From Sphaeroforma sirkka (lineage: Eukaryota; Opisthokonta; Ichthyosporea; Ichthyophonida), in NCBI GenBank assembly GCA_001586965.3, contig LUCW03000649.1, positions 1 to 40,000 on the forward strand: a DNA stretch of 40,000 nt, given 5' to 3'. Of the stretch, positions 1 through 11,958 are shown in pieces (position 1 is the stretch's first letter; every line of letters starts with the position of its first letter). The translations under genes and the position numbers were made by a program. A model generated the notes under the pieces. That model worked only from the letters and a program-made list of their open reading frames with translations. It was not told the DNA's origin and ran no database searches.

Positions 1-693
1 TTTGTATTGTTGCTCATTGCATCAGCATAGCTACTGATTGTTTGTGTACGGGAACAGGCCATTGTATACTGGGAATATGCGTGATATTCGTTAGATCAAT
101 CAGATGGTAGACGGAAATATCTTCAAAGAACTTACGCTGCGGACATGATGGCGATATCTAATGAGTCTCAACCCGACACTAGTTGTTACTACTTGTATAT
201 GTGAATATGTGAGCAGGTTAGACTACTGTTCGTGCTCTCAGGTTTAGTTGTTTATATTTAATTGCCATCAGTGGTATGGTTTCCAAACTTTAATTATTTC
301 CGACCTCAACGCTCCCTCTTCGCAAAATATTTTGACCTTTTGGAAGTTTGAACAGACGTCTCTCAGACGCTCACACAAACTAACCGCTCTTCACGTGCCC
401 GAAAAAAAAGTATGTGACAACGGATATAAACCTAGTTTATTTAAGCTAAAACCCCCAGGCAAGAATCTGAAGTATGAAGAAATAACTCAGATTTCAGAAT
501 ACTACCAGCCAGCTAAGTGTTGATCCCATCAGCGGCGATCAGAGACGATATTTCTGTGTAATATAAATAGCAAATATATCACATTAAAAAAACAAGTAAA
601 CAAACATTCGTTTGTCTCTACACAGAGGGACCGAACACCCACATATATCCAATAGTACAGTGACTATAGCTTGGTAGCCACAGTTCTGCTGAT
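1..693. other. 5' flank of PRKCSH, no gene seen
   Basis: No convincing coding exon, tRNA or repeat is visible. The only open frame of note (about 248-523) lacks an ATG start and resembles no family I know. The last 100 bases presumably hold the PRKCSH promoter and 5' UTR, but I see no clear TATA box at a sensible distance. Confidence 0.5.
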
Positions 694-939
694 ATGAGAG
701 TATTGCTATGCCTCCTCCCCGTTCTGAGCACAATCTCAAGTGTCCATGCTGTTGCTGGAGCTAACGATGCAGGTATACAACACTAGTCAATGGCAGCATA
801 TTATACATCTCACAAGTTGGAAGTAGGTTCAGAACAATCAATATTATGGTGTACTGATTATTCCTCGTTCTATGTAAGTACCTATTCATATGTCTATTTA
901 TCGATGCAAGTATGTTTGTATGTATTCATGTCATGTATG

Positions 940-1020
<81 letters not shown>

Positions 1021-1060
1021 AACATATATGTGTGTGTGTGTGTGTGTGTGTGCGTAGTGC

Positions 1061-1097
<37 letters not shown>

Positions 1098-1550
1098 TGA
1101 GTGTGTGTGTGTGCAGGTAGCCATTATGTATACATATTATTATATATATATATATATATATACATACATATTACATACATATTGATGCGCGTGTGTGTGT
1201 TGTGTGCATCCATGTATCCATTTTGTCCATGCATATGTAAATTACAAACATATATATACATAATACGTGCGTGTGCGTGCGCGCGCAATGTAACATTATT
1301 ACACATACATATATGTATTACGTGATGCGTGTGCGTGATGTGTATTATTATTATTATTATTATATATTAATATTATTATATATATATACATATATTTATG
1401 TTATTTATCTTATATATATTTTTGCATGCACATACATTTCATGTCCTATATTAACGCATCTCGCATTTCTATGCATCACATACATACATAATATATTATC
1501 CTCACGTAATATATATATATATATATGTATATATTATATATATATTATAT

Positions 1551-1595
<45 letters not shown>

Positions 1596-1611
1596 ATATA
1601 CATACGTATGC

Positions 1612-1699
<88 letters not shown>

Positions 1700-1711
1700 T
1701 ATATAATAATA

Positions 1712-1764
<53 letters not shown>

Positions 1765-4700
1765 GACATATTGATGTGCCTACTTGTCAAATTTTGTAGA
1801 TATTGAGTATATAGAATTTTTGTTCACATACACTAAAAATAGCATACAACTCACAACAGCCAGAGAGTCAGACTTTCATAAATAATAGCTCTCATCTAAA
1901 CTCCGTCTGTGTTTCAATCCAGTGCGAACCCAAAATGAAGACCATCCTTCTCACTAGTTTACACATTCTTGACCTCAACAGCCTCACAAAGCCATGTGCC
2001 CGCAGTAGACCCTCTACTAGACGATCTGTTCTATCGCACTAGCCTATCAACTCATAACCCCCACGACCTCACACACTAACACACCTGCGGTAACCACTGA
2101 CAGATAAACGCTATGGTGGCGCATCATTCACATGTGACGGCGGAAAGCTGATCATTCCCTCAGCACAAGTAAACGATGACTACTGTGATTGCGAAGACGG
2201 CACGGACGAACCTGGTATAGTGATTGGTGCTGTTGATCACTGCATAGTTATGTGGTGATAATGCTTAGCACTACATAGTTATGTGAAGATATTGTTTGTC
2301 ACTGCATAGTTATGTGGAGATAGTTTATAGCACTACATAGTTATGTGGAGAAATTGTTGCGGATGTTCTCCGTATCTTGCGTAGTCGTTGCGGTTGTGTG
2401 TTGAAGGCTTGTGGGCTGTACGCTTTTTTTGAGGTGGGTCCAGAAACATCTCTGTTCTCTACATTCATTCATCTGAGGATAGTTTTACTTGAGCTGTTGT
2501 TTGGTTTGGCGGCAGTGTCATGTAAATGTCGTGGAGTGGATTATACCGTATCAGTTAAATCTGCTGTATTTGTCGCACCATCGGTTCGTGAAAAGGTAGT
2601 GAGCTACTGATTGACTTTCAGAGGTACTGTCTGTGTGATTATTCTAGCTTGCTCGTCCTGATATTGTGGTTGCAGAGAACATGTCGGGTGTACTGGTAGC
2701 TTTGCGTCGTCACAAGTAGTACCTCTCGCGATAGTAGGTGGTATGAGTACAGTTTGTAGTGCCTTAGACTAAACAAAAACTTTCACCGTAATCTGTAGTA
2801 CACACGTGAGTGCAATACCAATTGGGACTGAACTGCAAACTAGTCGGATCGACATTCGTTCCAATGTGTTTTTTGTTTTTTTGGGTAGGATCGCATTTTT
2901 GTGGTACATCCTAAACTAGCCAGATCTACAACACAATCCGCATACCTGGTACAGTGACAGGTGTTCGGTACCATGGACTGTATAACTAACTAGGAAATGC
3001 ATCACACATACTAGATCCAATCATCGCAGTCGTACCGTTTGCGCATATAATAGAACAGACATGTCACGGAGTTCGTAGCGCTCAAGACACGGTCTATCTA
3101 TTGCCCTGACAGGTACATCGGCGTGTGCGACGGGAACGTTCTACTGCGAGAACACTCTACACAAACCAATGGTCATCCCCTCCAACCGCGTGCACGATGG
3201 CATCTGTGGTATGTGGCGACTGCTGTCCGCAGCAGGATGCAAGGCTCCGCGCATTCGAATGTTTTTAACATATGTTGTTGTATGTGGTAGTTGTTGTCAA
3301 TGTTTTCAACATGTTGTTATATGTGGTAGTTGTTGTCAATATTTTTAACATATATCGTTATATGTGGTAGTTGCTGTCAATGTTTTTAACATATGTTGTT
3401 ATATGTGGTAGTTGCTGTCAATGTTTTTATCATATGTTGTTGTATGTAGTATTTTCTGTCAGCAACAGCATTCAAGGCTCCTTGTATTCTCATGTTTTCA
3501 ACAGATGTCTGTGCAACTGTTGTGAACAGTCGCTCTTATTTGCTGCTCAGGCCAGTACAATGTTGGTCTGCCTCTGACCTCTGCATCAGCACGTGACCAG
3601 CTGTCCGTGTCGATTGCAAACTAATCGCAGGCACATGTGTTCTATCTTTTGGATTCTCCAAGCGACGTGGGAGATAGAGCGTCTGTTATTTTGCGCTCTC
3701 CTTCAGGAGACCTCCCGTATCCACTTACTTGTAAAGAATCCTTCCATCTGAGTTATGGTCATCGCAGGCTTTATTATATGACCTTTCCCCATGATTGTTC
3801 ACCTTGTAGTGTCTAGCACCAAGGCACTCGGTACAGTCGCGGCTTCACACACCTTACCTCTAGCCCTAGCCCGATAAGAACTGTGCCGCCTATGGCGTAG
3901 TAGACCACTGTGAGCACAATAAGACTTACAGACACAAATTCTCCTACACATAAACCACGCTTGTACCATTCCTCCCCTTTGTGTGCCCACGCCACACGCC
4001 CCCTTGGCATGTCAGGCTGCTGGTTGGGGTTAGGGTTTAGGGTTTGCCTATTCGCAGCCACACTCTTGTGCACGGTATCTATCCGCGCATGTATCCTCTT
4101 CCCTTATACGGGTCTATACACCCCACACACACACACACACATGCGCACCCTCTGCTCTCTCAATGTGGCGCATTAGACTGCTGTGACGGCTCAGACGAGG
4201 CGAGTGGGTGCGAAGATATCTGTGATGAAATTGGCCGAGTGGCCCGAGCGGAGGCAGAACGGGTGGCCAAAGTACAGCACAAAGTATGTGAATGCTGGCT
4301 GTAGCTCATTCCTCAAAGCGTATGTGTATGTGCATGCGTATACATATGGCGATCATGGGGGCCAAAGCAAAGCACATGGTGCGTGAGTTCGTAGTATTTG
4401 CTTGGTTGCCATGGCTGTAGATACATTAGTCTTACGTCAGTGTTTGACACCCTGCCAGGACCCACTAGTCCTGCGTCGCATACTTAAATGCATGCATGTT
4501 CATACGTGTGTTGGTGGATAACCATCATATGGGCTGTATATAGGTTTGTCTACTGATTCAGCTCTACATACTACCATATTGCTGGCGTAAGTGGAATGTG
4601 GGCCTTCCCTGAAGTTGTACACGATGTCCAGTCAAAGCAGTTTAAGCGGTTTTGGCGATGAATCTGTGTGTAAATCTTAACTGGAAACCTCGGGAGGGGT

Positions 4701-5247
4701 TTGGTTCCTCTCTAAACTCTCGCCTATGTTGCATTGAGTTGCAATTGTTATAACACTGTGTGTAGAGCCTTTTCTCTAGCAATTATCCCGAAAGCAAATG
4801 CAAATATTTTGTGTGCGTATCATCCAGCGATATCATCACATAGATGATTACTACATTATCACATGATGCGTTACCCTCATAAAGTATCGTATTTGCCTCT
4901 ACTCCCCTCAGGGCAACTAAACCTAGTCAACCGTATGTACTATCGTCGCCCAATGCCGACACGGCGAGCTAAGCGTGATCATTCTCATGTAACATGTATC
5001 ATAATACCTAACCCGAACGAATCAGGGCTATCAAATGAAGCTGATCATGATCAGCGAGGTAGCAGACGCAAAGAAAAAGGTGGCCGATACCATTGTGCAG
5101 CTGAAACAAGACCTTTACGACCACGAGGAAGAGAGGACGAGACTGCAGACCGTGCTGGATGAAGCCAAAGCGGTGAAACAAGCTGAAGAGGCCGCTGCTG
5201 CCGTAAAGGAGTATGTCACTTACTATAATATCTATATATATATATAT

Positions 5248-5282
<35 letters not shown>

Positions 5283-5286
5283 CATA

Positions 5287-5319
<33 letters not shown>

Positions 5320-5346
5320 ATATATATTTATATATTTATATATATA

Positions 5347-5421
<75 letters not shown>

Positions 5422-8400
5422 AATGTATGTTCTTTTCGCAGAGGCTCTAGCCTGTGACGGCTTCCTTCTTAGTGTTCCGTTATACCTGTCTCAGAAGCAA
5501 ATGCCAATGCGTGTTTCAGGGATACGGTCTATCTATGTACTACCACATCGCCATCACGAATCAGAATGCTGTTCTAACGTATTCTGCTCGATCATGTCAT
5601 GCTCTTTGTATCCATATGTACCGATTGAACCCACTTGTGTTGGCATAGTCTCAAGCGTCGGTGCTGCTGCAAGGTTTGGCTGATGTCATATACTGTGTGC
5701 TAGAGTCCTCCTTTTTGGTGGTCTGTCCCTACATACATCAGCCGATGTCTACCAGTGGCTTTATAGGTCGCCTGTCCCGTTTAGCTCATAGCAACCGTGT
5801 ATTAGTTTTTTGTTTTGTTTTTTGCCATGAGATTTTGTGCGTCAGATATATATTCTATTCTCTTCCACCACAGGAACCGTTCATGCTTTGTTGTCTTTAT
5901 ATAAACGCTTTATCCTCTACACTATACCATTGGGCTTTCTCCCTCAAATACCACCCCTAAATATACGGCAACAAGCTCGCATACCAACATGCAGTACAAC
6001 ACAAACACGTTTAACCGCTCACCGACTACCTACATGCCTCATCCGATCCCATCCACCACACCCCTCCCTATGTACCCCCGTCGCCTGTTGCTAATTGTTT
6101 GATAGAGACGTCGCGGACGAGCACGCGCCATCGGGTATGCATGCACCATCCCGTGGCGATTGGAAGCACATTGTCAAACAGTACTTGAGCCTCGCAGCTT
6201 CCAATGTCTGGGCGTCTGTCACGTCGTTTCTGACCCGTCCCACTGCCACTGCGCCTGCTGCAAATGTCCCACCCAACACCCCACCCCCCTCGCCTGCAAG
6301 TGGCATGTACCTGTTTTTTTGTTTGGAGCGTGGGTGTATGCATGTATCACCTATGGTTTCGAGCCTGAGTGTATGTATGTGTCTCACATACAGTTTTGAT
6401 TGTGCGTGGGTGTATGCATGTATCACCTATGGTTTCGAGCCTAAGTGTATGTATGTGTCTCACATACAGTTTTGATTGTGCGTGTATGTGCATACGTCAC
6501 ATACGTCGTCTGCCAGTGACCTGTATATATCCATTTGTAACAAGAGGCATTCGTTTAGTAAGTGCCGTATCGCTGTCTTGTGCAATCGCAGGTGTATCTT
6601 TGTACCCCCAGTGCTTCTAGTCTGCCCTTTTGGTTGCTGTGTGCGAATGGCGTGTACATGCCAATACAAAGTGTGACAAGACCTTCCAATGTCGTGCAAC
6701 GCACCATTTGCTTCGCACTCGTCACCGAGGCGCGTGTGTAGAGTATTCAGGACCCATGTACTCTTTACTCGTATGTACCTGAGGCTTAACCTCTGCATTG
6801 ACGAGTGGTTTAGTTTAACACGCATGTGTGTGCTCACACGCTTGCTCGTGTGGCGTAGTCGTCATATGTTTTCTGGTGAACGTCACCGCGCAAGTGTACG
6901 TATCCCTACCACGACCCGGAGACATGTTACAATCTTCTCTTGCCCGTGCGAGGTACCACTGTCTATCGTCCTCACATCCACAAGTAGACCCGTACACGCT
7001 CTCGGCAAGCGTCTCCCACTCCGACATACTACTAGATCAATATATTTGGCCCAAACACACACACTACAATGGGGCCTTGCCCTCTACTTCCACACAGACG
7101 ATAGCGATGACGCGTCCGATGACGCAGCCGAGAAGGCCGCAACAGCAGACGTCGACAGCGACGACGAAGACTTTTTTGACGATGAGGATGAGGCGGATGC
7201 AGATGAGGTGCCGCAGGAAGACATCAAGCTGACTATCCGAGACTTGGAGAAGCAGGTTAGAGAACACCGGTATAAGAAATCGCCCCTGGAAGTGGAGCTG
7301 CGCAAGCTCGAGGTAGGGGTGTGGGTGTGTGGTGTGTAGTGTGTGGTTATGGGAATTTGTGTGTGTATCTGCCTATAAACACGAGGTAAGCTGCACATAC
7401 ATTCGAACGGATGCACACACAGATGAATTTATGTACATGTATTTTCAGATATATACATATAAATCAAGACTATAGTCATGTGCAAGTCATGTCCAGGACA
7501 TCAGAGGTTTGTACTGTAATCATATGTGTATTGTGTTCGGCGTAGATTTGCTGGAGCAAAATCTAGGCTGGTTTTGGTTGTATCCTGTTCATCAAACTAC
7601 TCTGATGTCTATATCGCACAACTTTGTTCGCTCCATGAGCCTGTAGTGAGAAGGCTCGAGGCGTGTGCATGATCTCTTGACTTGCACTAAGTCCCCATTC
7701 CACTCAAAGTGTTTAGAGGACCTTTGAGTTTTGAGTTTTGAGTTCTTCCCTTGGTTATCATATCGCCATTTTGCCATTAGCGATATAACAGCATGCGTGG
7801 CTTTTATTTTATCAGCCTTAAACATTTATTTACAATACAATTTGGCAGCTAAATTATAGTACAATTTGGTTTCCGTATGAATACAGAAGCAACTGGATGC
7901 GAACATCGACTTCGGAGAGAACGAGGAATGGTTCAAACTATCACTCGAGTGCCTCAAACACAAAGCCGAGGGTGACACGTAGGTGATAGGTGTAGTGCGG
8001 GTGTCCTGATTTGGCCTCATTTGCACCTGTCGATAGTCAACGTATCCTTGAGATTATATTAATATGAAAACAGCCCGTCCATACTATGTCACGAGCTCTA
8101 TCAAAGGAGCCTACCCATTGCGTTTGTATTGTGTTACCGTGAGCGTCGCACAGTGTGGGATCGACAGCTATTACTGGAGCGCACATATGTGTTGTTTGTC
8201 TGAAGAGTCTGGCAAGTTTTATGTCCTGGTAATTGATGCGTGTCCGAACCAGCATGCTTTATATACGCCTAATGGGTGGCGGAGGGTAGTACTTGTTTGC
8301 CTGTTGTTCTATGCTCCCTCAGCACTCTACCCGATTGATCGAGCCATTCAACTACTACCTTTCTAGAATACTCATCTGTGGACGGGTGCAGCGTCTGTTA

Positions 8401-9876
8401 TCAGCATAGACGCTGTTAGAGCCTGCACTCAGCAGAATATGATCAACTACTACCTTCCTAGAATACTCCTCTGTGAACGGGTATATGCATAGACGCTGTT
8501 AGAGCCTGCACTCAGCACAACAGGCCTCGTTTAGCAGTATACGTTGTACCCACTCTTACTCGGTGGCAGGTAGTATGTCCGTCTACCTGTACGGTCTGAT
8601 TATCGGACACTCGTCAGACTCTTCTGTTGGTCTTTTTTATCATCTGATCTTTATCTTCTACAGCTTCTTATTATCATCTGACCTTTACCTTCTACAGCTT
8701 CTTATTATCATCTGACCTTTACCTTCTACAGCTTCTTATTATCATCCGACCTTTACCTTCTACAGCTTCCTATTATCATCTGACCTTTGCCTTCTACAGC
8801 TTCTTATTATCATCTGACCTTTACCTTCTACAGCTTCTTATTATCATCTGACCTTTACCTTCTACAACTTCTTATAATCATCTGACCTTTACCTTCTACG
8901 GCTTCTTATCTACAGCTTCGAGTACGAGCTGTGTCCATTCGATCAGGTCAAGCAAACTCCTGGGAACATCAACTTAGGGTATGTCATGCCGCACGGTGGT
9001 TTGTACATGCCGCACGGTGGTTTATACATCTAAAACCGATTATCCCGCGGTGGAGTTGGAAGTTGCCCAGATCGCTTGCATACATTAGCATGCCAGTTCA
9101 CCTGAAGGGCTATGCACTGGCGCACTGTCTACCGAGTGTGGCGGCCACTACCGAGGGCCGTGTGGTGCTCGTACAATTTATTCGTGCACACGTATAGTGA
9201 TACTTAGATAGGTCCTAACTCCCAGCCGAACCTTAATCGGCATGGCTCTCTGCCCAGCTCCTTATCCGTTGAGAGTGGGCCGCATGCCCCCATATCTCAA
9301 AGGCACACAGTATCTCGTGCTTCGTACAATGTCTGTGACTGCAGCTTCACAGGTGCGCTACTCAGCCTCCGCTCAGTCAGTATCGACGCATAGCTTTGAC
9401 CCACCTGTATAATGTGTGATCCTCAATTCTGACACCGGTTATGAATTCAAAGATCGTTACTTAGACATTATAGTGTCCTTGTGACAACGTCACGCACTGT
9501 TGGCTATGTTCAAATACCGCGCATAGCCTGCTATTGTCTACTCGCACACCTTTGTTATACCATGGTGAGTAGCTAACCATAACCCCCCCCCGCCACCTCG
9601 TTGCCACCACAGGAAAACGTTTGAGTGGTCTGGCGGCCCTGAAACAGATGGCAATCCGCTCGGACAGTACTCTGAGATGACCTACACCGGCGGGCAGCAG
9701 TGTTGGAAGGGCCCTCCACGCTCCACCACGGTGCGTGTCGTTGTGTTAATGGTGGCCTACGTGTATCTTTATGTGCACATGCGAGCGTGCCGCGATTGCT
9801 GCCAGTTCTCTGCACGTGTGTATATTTATACTTTTATGCATGTATATGTATATGTGTATATGTATATGTATATTTG

Positions 9877-9941
<65 letters not shown>

Positions 9942-10173
9942 AGATATACAAAAGATTGTTCCAACGACATAACCCTCACCGTTTCTCCCTTGTCACTAAT
10001 CGTACCTGTAGATACGATTGCTTTGTGACATAGCCACTCGAATTGAGAATGTGAATGAACCCAACAAGTGTGTGTACTCGATGGATCTGTACACGCCACT
10101 TGCCTGCACGGAACCAGTCGAGCGGCCAGACGAACACGAATCGGGAGACGAAATAATTCACGATGAAATATGA
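694..10173 (+). CDS. PRKCSH: glucosidase II beta subunit (11 exons)
   Basis: Non-catalytic subunit of ER glucosidase II, which trims glucose from N-glycans and binds mannose through its MRH domain. Exons: 694-772, 2104-2214, 3113-3208, 4177-4283, 5026-5210, 6106-6299, 7098-7312, 7887-7978, 8916-8978, 9613-9730, 10012-10173. All phases join, giving 473 residues against 528 in human. Signal peptide is about residues 1-20. Two LDLR-A-like Cys modules follow (37-64 with [12 protein letters not shown], 68-111 with NRVHDGIC and DCCDGSDE). Next come a charged coiled coil (about 120-192), a Trp-containing Pro-rich linker, an acidic Asp/Glu run (259-300) and a second coiled coil. The MRH domain (about 345-452) has [17 protein letters not shown] and [13 protein letters not shown]. 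The C-terminal HDEI is an HDEL-like ER retrieval signal. Exon 6 is the least certain: an alternative donor at 6134 would shorten it to 28 nt and still keep phase. No RGV-type N-terminal motif is present. Confidence 0.93.
944..1755. repeat. (TA)n/(TG)n microsatellite cluster in PRKCSH intron 1
   Basis: Several long TA tracts (about 944-1016, 1065-1094, 1141-1161, 1510-1587, 1617-1696, 1716-1755) alternate with TG tracts and a short ATT tract near 1346-1363. They open long Tyr-Ile frames on both strands, which are artefacts of the repeat. The cluster fills the middle of the 1.3-kb intron. Confidence 0.95.
2238..2361 (+). repeat. 31-bp tandem repeat, 4 copies, PRKCSH intron 2
   Basis: Units begin CACTRCATAGTTATGTGG at 2238, 2269, 2300 and 2331, an exact 31-bp period with scattered substitutions. 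It starts about 20 bp after the exon 2 donor. Confidence 0.9.
3239..3505 (+). repeat. 39-41-bp tandem repeat, 5 copies, PRKCSH intron 3
   Basis: Units start at about 3261, 3302, 3341, 3382 and 3423, each with a GTTTTTAACATATG-like head and a GTGGTAGTTG tail. A CAAGGCTCC-containing flank at 3239 is repeated after the array near 3473. Confidence 0.85.
4025..4047 (+). repeat. short telomere-like TTAGGG/TTTAGGG tract
   Basis: Within PRKCSH intron 3 there are three consecutive GGGTT-type units (GGGGTTAGGGTTTAGGGTTT). It could be an interstitial telomeric repeat left by break repair, or chance. It is too short to distinguish. Confidence 0.5.
5239..5420. repeat. TG-TA-TG compound microsatellite, PRKCSH intron 5
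   Basis: A TG tract (about 5250-5279) is followed by an interrupted TA/TTTA tract (5280-5383) and a second TG tract (5384-5420). The alternating purine-pyrimidine run begins about 30 bp after the exon 5 donor. Confidence 0.95.
6331..6482 (+). repeat. 76-bp direct repeat, 2 copies, PRKCSH intron 6
   Basis: Two nearly identical 76-bp units begin at 6331 and 6407 with TGGGTGTATGCATG. They differ at very few positions, so the duplication is recent. It lies about 30 bp after the exon 6 donor. Confidence 0.9.
8349..8520 (+). repeat. ~95-bp direct repeat, 2 copies, PRKCSH intron 8
   Basis: Units begin CAACTACTACCTT at 8349 and 8444 and share CTAGAATACTC and the CATAGACGCTGTTAGAGCC tail. The second copy has a deletion of about 20 bp. 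Confidence 0.88.
8634..8901 (+). repeat. 34-bp array of duplicated 3' splice sites
   Basis: Eight units with an exact 34-bp period have their terminal CAG or derivative at 8663, 8697, 8731, 8765, 8799, 8833, 8867 and 8901. Each holds a branch-point-like TCTGAC, a pyrimidine tract and TTCTACAG followed by CTTC. The real exon 9 acceptor is a further CTACAG|CTTC at 8915, only 14 bp past the last unit. In the two units nearest the real acceptor the AG is lost (CAA and CGG). Units abut directly with no spacers. Confidence 0.93.
8985..9026 (+). repeat. 21-bp direct repeat, 2 copies, PRKCSH intron 9
   Basis: Two CATGCCGCACGGTGGTTT units start at 8985 and 9006, a few bases after the exon 9 donor at 8979. 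Confidence 0.85.
9838..9942. repeat. (TA)n microsatellite, PRKCSH intron 10
   Basis: TATATG-rich sequence passes into an almost pure TA tract (about 9880-9931) in the middle of the 281-bp last intron. Confidence 0.95.
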
Positions 10174-10894
10174 GGTGAAAGCTGAGACCTCAATTAATGC
10201 CATTTATAAAATGATCCGAGAATATATATCTGACGGAGCAGCCTCCAATATATACAATAATTTGCCAGTATCACTAACAGGACAAGTTAGGTTAGGGTCA
10301 TAGATATTTTGGATATCCATAGCGTTTCACTTTTGACTTATGCGTGCCGGCGGTGGCCTGCTTTTACGGACAGCAGCTATGTCTCCACATTGCCCTTGGC
10401 ATATCATATCTAGCAGATACATGTGCTACTGTATGTTTGACATGTGTATATAGAGGCAACTTGTAATATCTTAAGTTGTCATAAACATGACGTGACGTCG
10501 TCAGGTGTGGATGTATTTATGTTTGCATATCGTTCTCTTTACTATTATTGTAATATATTGTCACTAAATATCTCTATTCTATAAACCAATCGGACCTTGG
10601 TATTCAGCAATAGCTTATTTTTCAACACATGTTTTGTCTGACGATTCCTTGGTGAAAGAACCATCCTCCACCTCAACTTTATCGCCTGTGGTTACAGCCT
10701 GCATCATCTTTCGCTGTTCCAAGCAGCCGGCGATATTACATTGATCTTTTTTACTCCCTTTTTGTACGGTGTCGGATACGAACTACTCATACTCAACTGC
10801 TCTCGTCTCAAATCATTTGAAGCTGGTCCTACTATTCACTAAATTACAATTTAACAATCCGGACATGAACACAAGCAGCAACGTGACAGAAGTC
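10174..10894. other. PRKCSH 3' flank, no gene seen
   Basis: AT-rich sequence without a convincing exon. It presumably holds the PRKCSH 3' UTR, but no canonical AATAAA lies just after the stop codon. Confidence 0.5.
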
Positions 10895-11098
10895 TCAATT
10901 TAAGGACCCATTTCGGCCGCTAGAGCCCGATTCAGGGACACATCGTACAGAACGAATACCAATGTCAGGGCCAATTCGCAGTAATTGCCAGTTTAGCAAG
11001 ACCAATGTAACAAACATGATTAAAGAACAAAACACCAGAGGTATGTACAGGCTACCTAGTACGCGCACAATATCATCTACCATTTGTGAGCTCGACAT
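10895..11098 (-). CDS. small single-pass membrane protein candidate
   Basis: A 67-codon ORF with an ATG at 11098 and TGA at 10895. It has a polar head (MSSSQMVDDIVRVLG), one strongly hydrophobic segment (LYIPLVFCSLIMFVTLVLL) and a polar tail with two Cys-free Gly/Ser stretches. I do not recognise the family. It is converging on PRKCSH and no intron is needed. The clean single-TM layout and ATG context are the only support, so it could be chance. Confidence 0.35.
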   Translation of the reverse strand: MSSSQMVDDIVRVLGSLYIPLVFCSLIMFVTLVLLNWQLLRIGPDIGIRSVRCVPESGSSGRNGSLN

Positions 11099-11958
11099 GG
11101 CAAAAAAACCTAGCGCAAAAGGAATACCGAGATAAAAAGGTGACGGTAGAGTTATAATACGTTATAATCGAGGGTGAAACCTAGGACCATTGAGTAGACT
11201 TCAAATGAGTACAACGGTCAGTCTGATTGGACACTTTCTGGGATTCTTTCATACTTGATGGACATGCATCAGTGATCGGTGTCAACTGTAGTGATTTGAG
11301 ATCGTCTCAAGTGATATCTATCTAATGTGATACATATGAGCACATTTGTCGAATAAAAATGAATGCTCGCTCACATGGCGTTATCTCTTTTATTTTGTAT
11401 CCTACCTTAGTTGCAGCTTTAGGGGTGGGATTGGGTACGTGCACTAGATCAGTCGTACACACGCAGATTACACCTGTGACGCAGTAAACACACGTATGGC
11501 CCACAGCCAGCGGGTACATACATGATAGCGACACCTTCTATCACATAATGCCTGCGACAACAAGTGTCTGTAAATAAATTTGGTTATTGCTGCTTTTAAC
11601 CTTCACCACAAACACTGTTTTTGTGAAGTTTGTTTTGTTTTATAGTTTTTGTATTTTCCAAAAAATAAATCAAAACAAACAAATAAACCCCAAATAAATA
11701 TATTGTTTTAAAAAAATAAACAAACATTTTATATTTTAAGAGGCTAATAAATATGACAAACTGTTGTTTGATTTCTTATTTTGAAAAAAGAGCAAAACAA
11801 TCGTGATGATGGAGTTGCTCTGAGGCCTGAGCACCACCTCCCACCCCCACCCCAAAGATAATATTTTTAATAAAACATACGGCATGTGTCACGTGTATCG
11901 AGCTCTATTTAGTAATTATATCTTTAAATATGAAATTTTAAATATCATTTTTATCATA
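11099..11958. other. AT-rich spacer, no gene seen
   Basis: Contains A/T-rich stretches with many AAATAAA words around 11630-11770 and no recognisable exon. A Cys-rich minus-strand frame at 11322-11534 lacks an ATG at its start and was not accepted. Confidence 0.5.

Noticed and set aside
248..523. 91-codon frame near the left edge
   Set aside because: Non-ATG start and unremarkable composition; no neighbour exon to join.
790..1790. Long open frames of Tyr-Ile and Cys-Val repeats on both strands
   Set aside because: They are direct translations of (TA)n and (TG)n tracts, open on both strands, and lie in PRKCSH intron 1. The same applies at 5035-5457, 9677-10099 and 35570-36061.
5450..5690. 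Exon after the TG tract in PRKCSH intron 5
   Set aside because: The CAG acceptor there gives an immediate stop in the required phase, and the translation does not resemble the family. The exon at 6106 fits phase and composition.
6689..7097. Upstream extension of the acidic PRKCSH exon
   Set aside because: The open frame continues upstream but has no family resemblance. A CACACAG acceptor at 7097 matches the phase left by exon 6.
8634..8901. Regular 34-bp repeat as a CRISPR array
   Set aside because: Units abut with no unique spacers and the locus is a eukaryotic intron.
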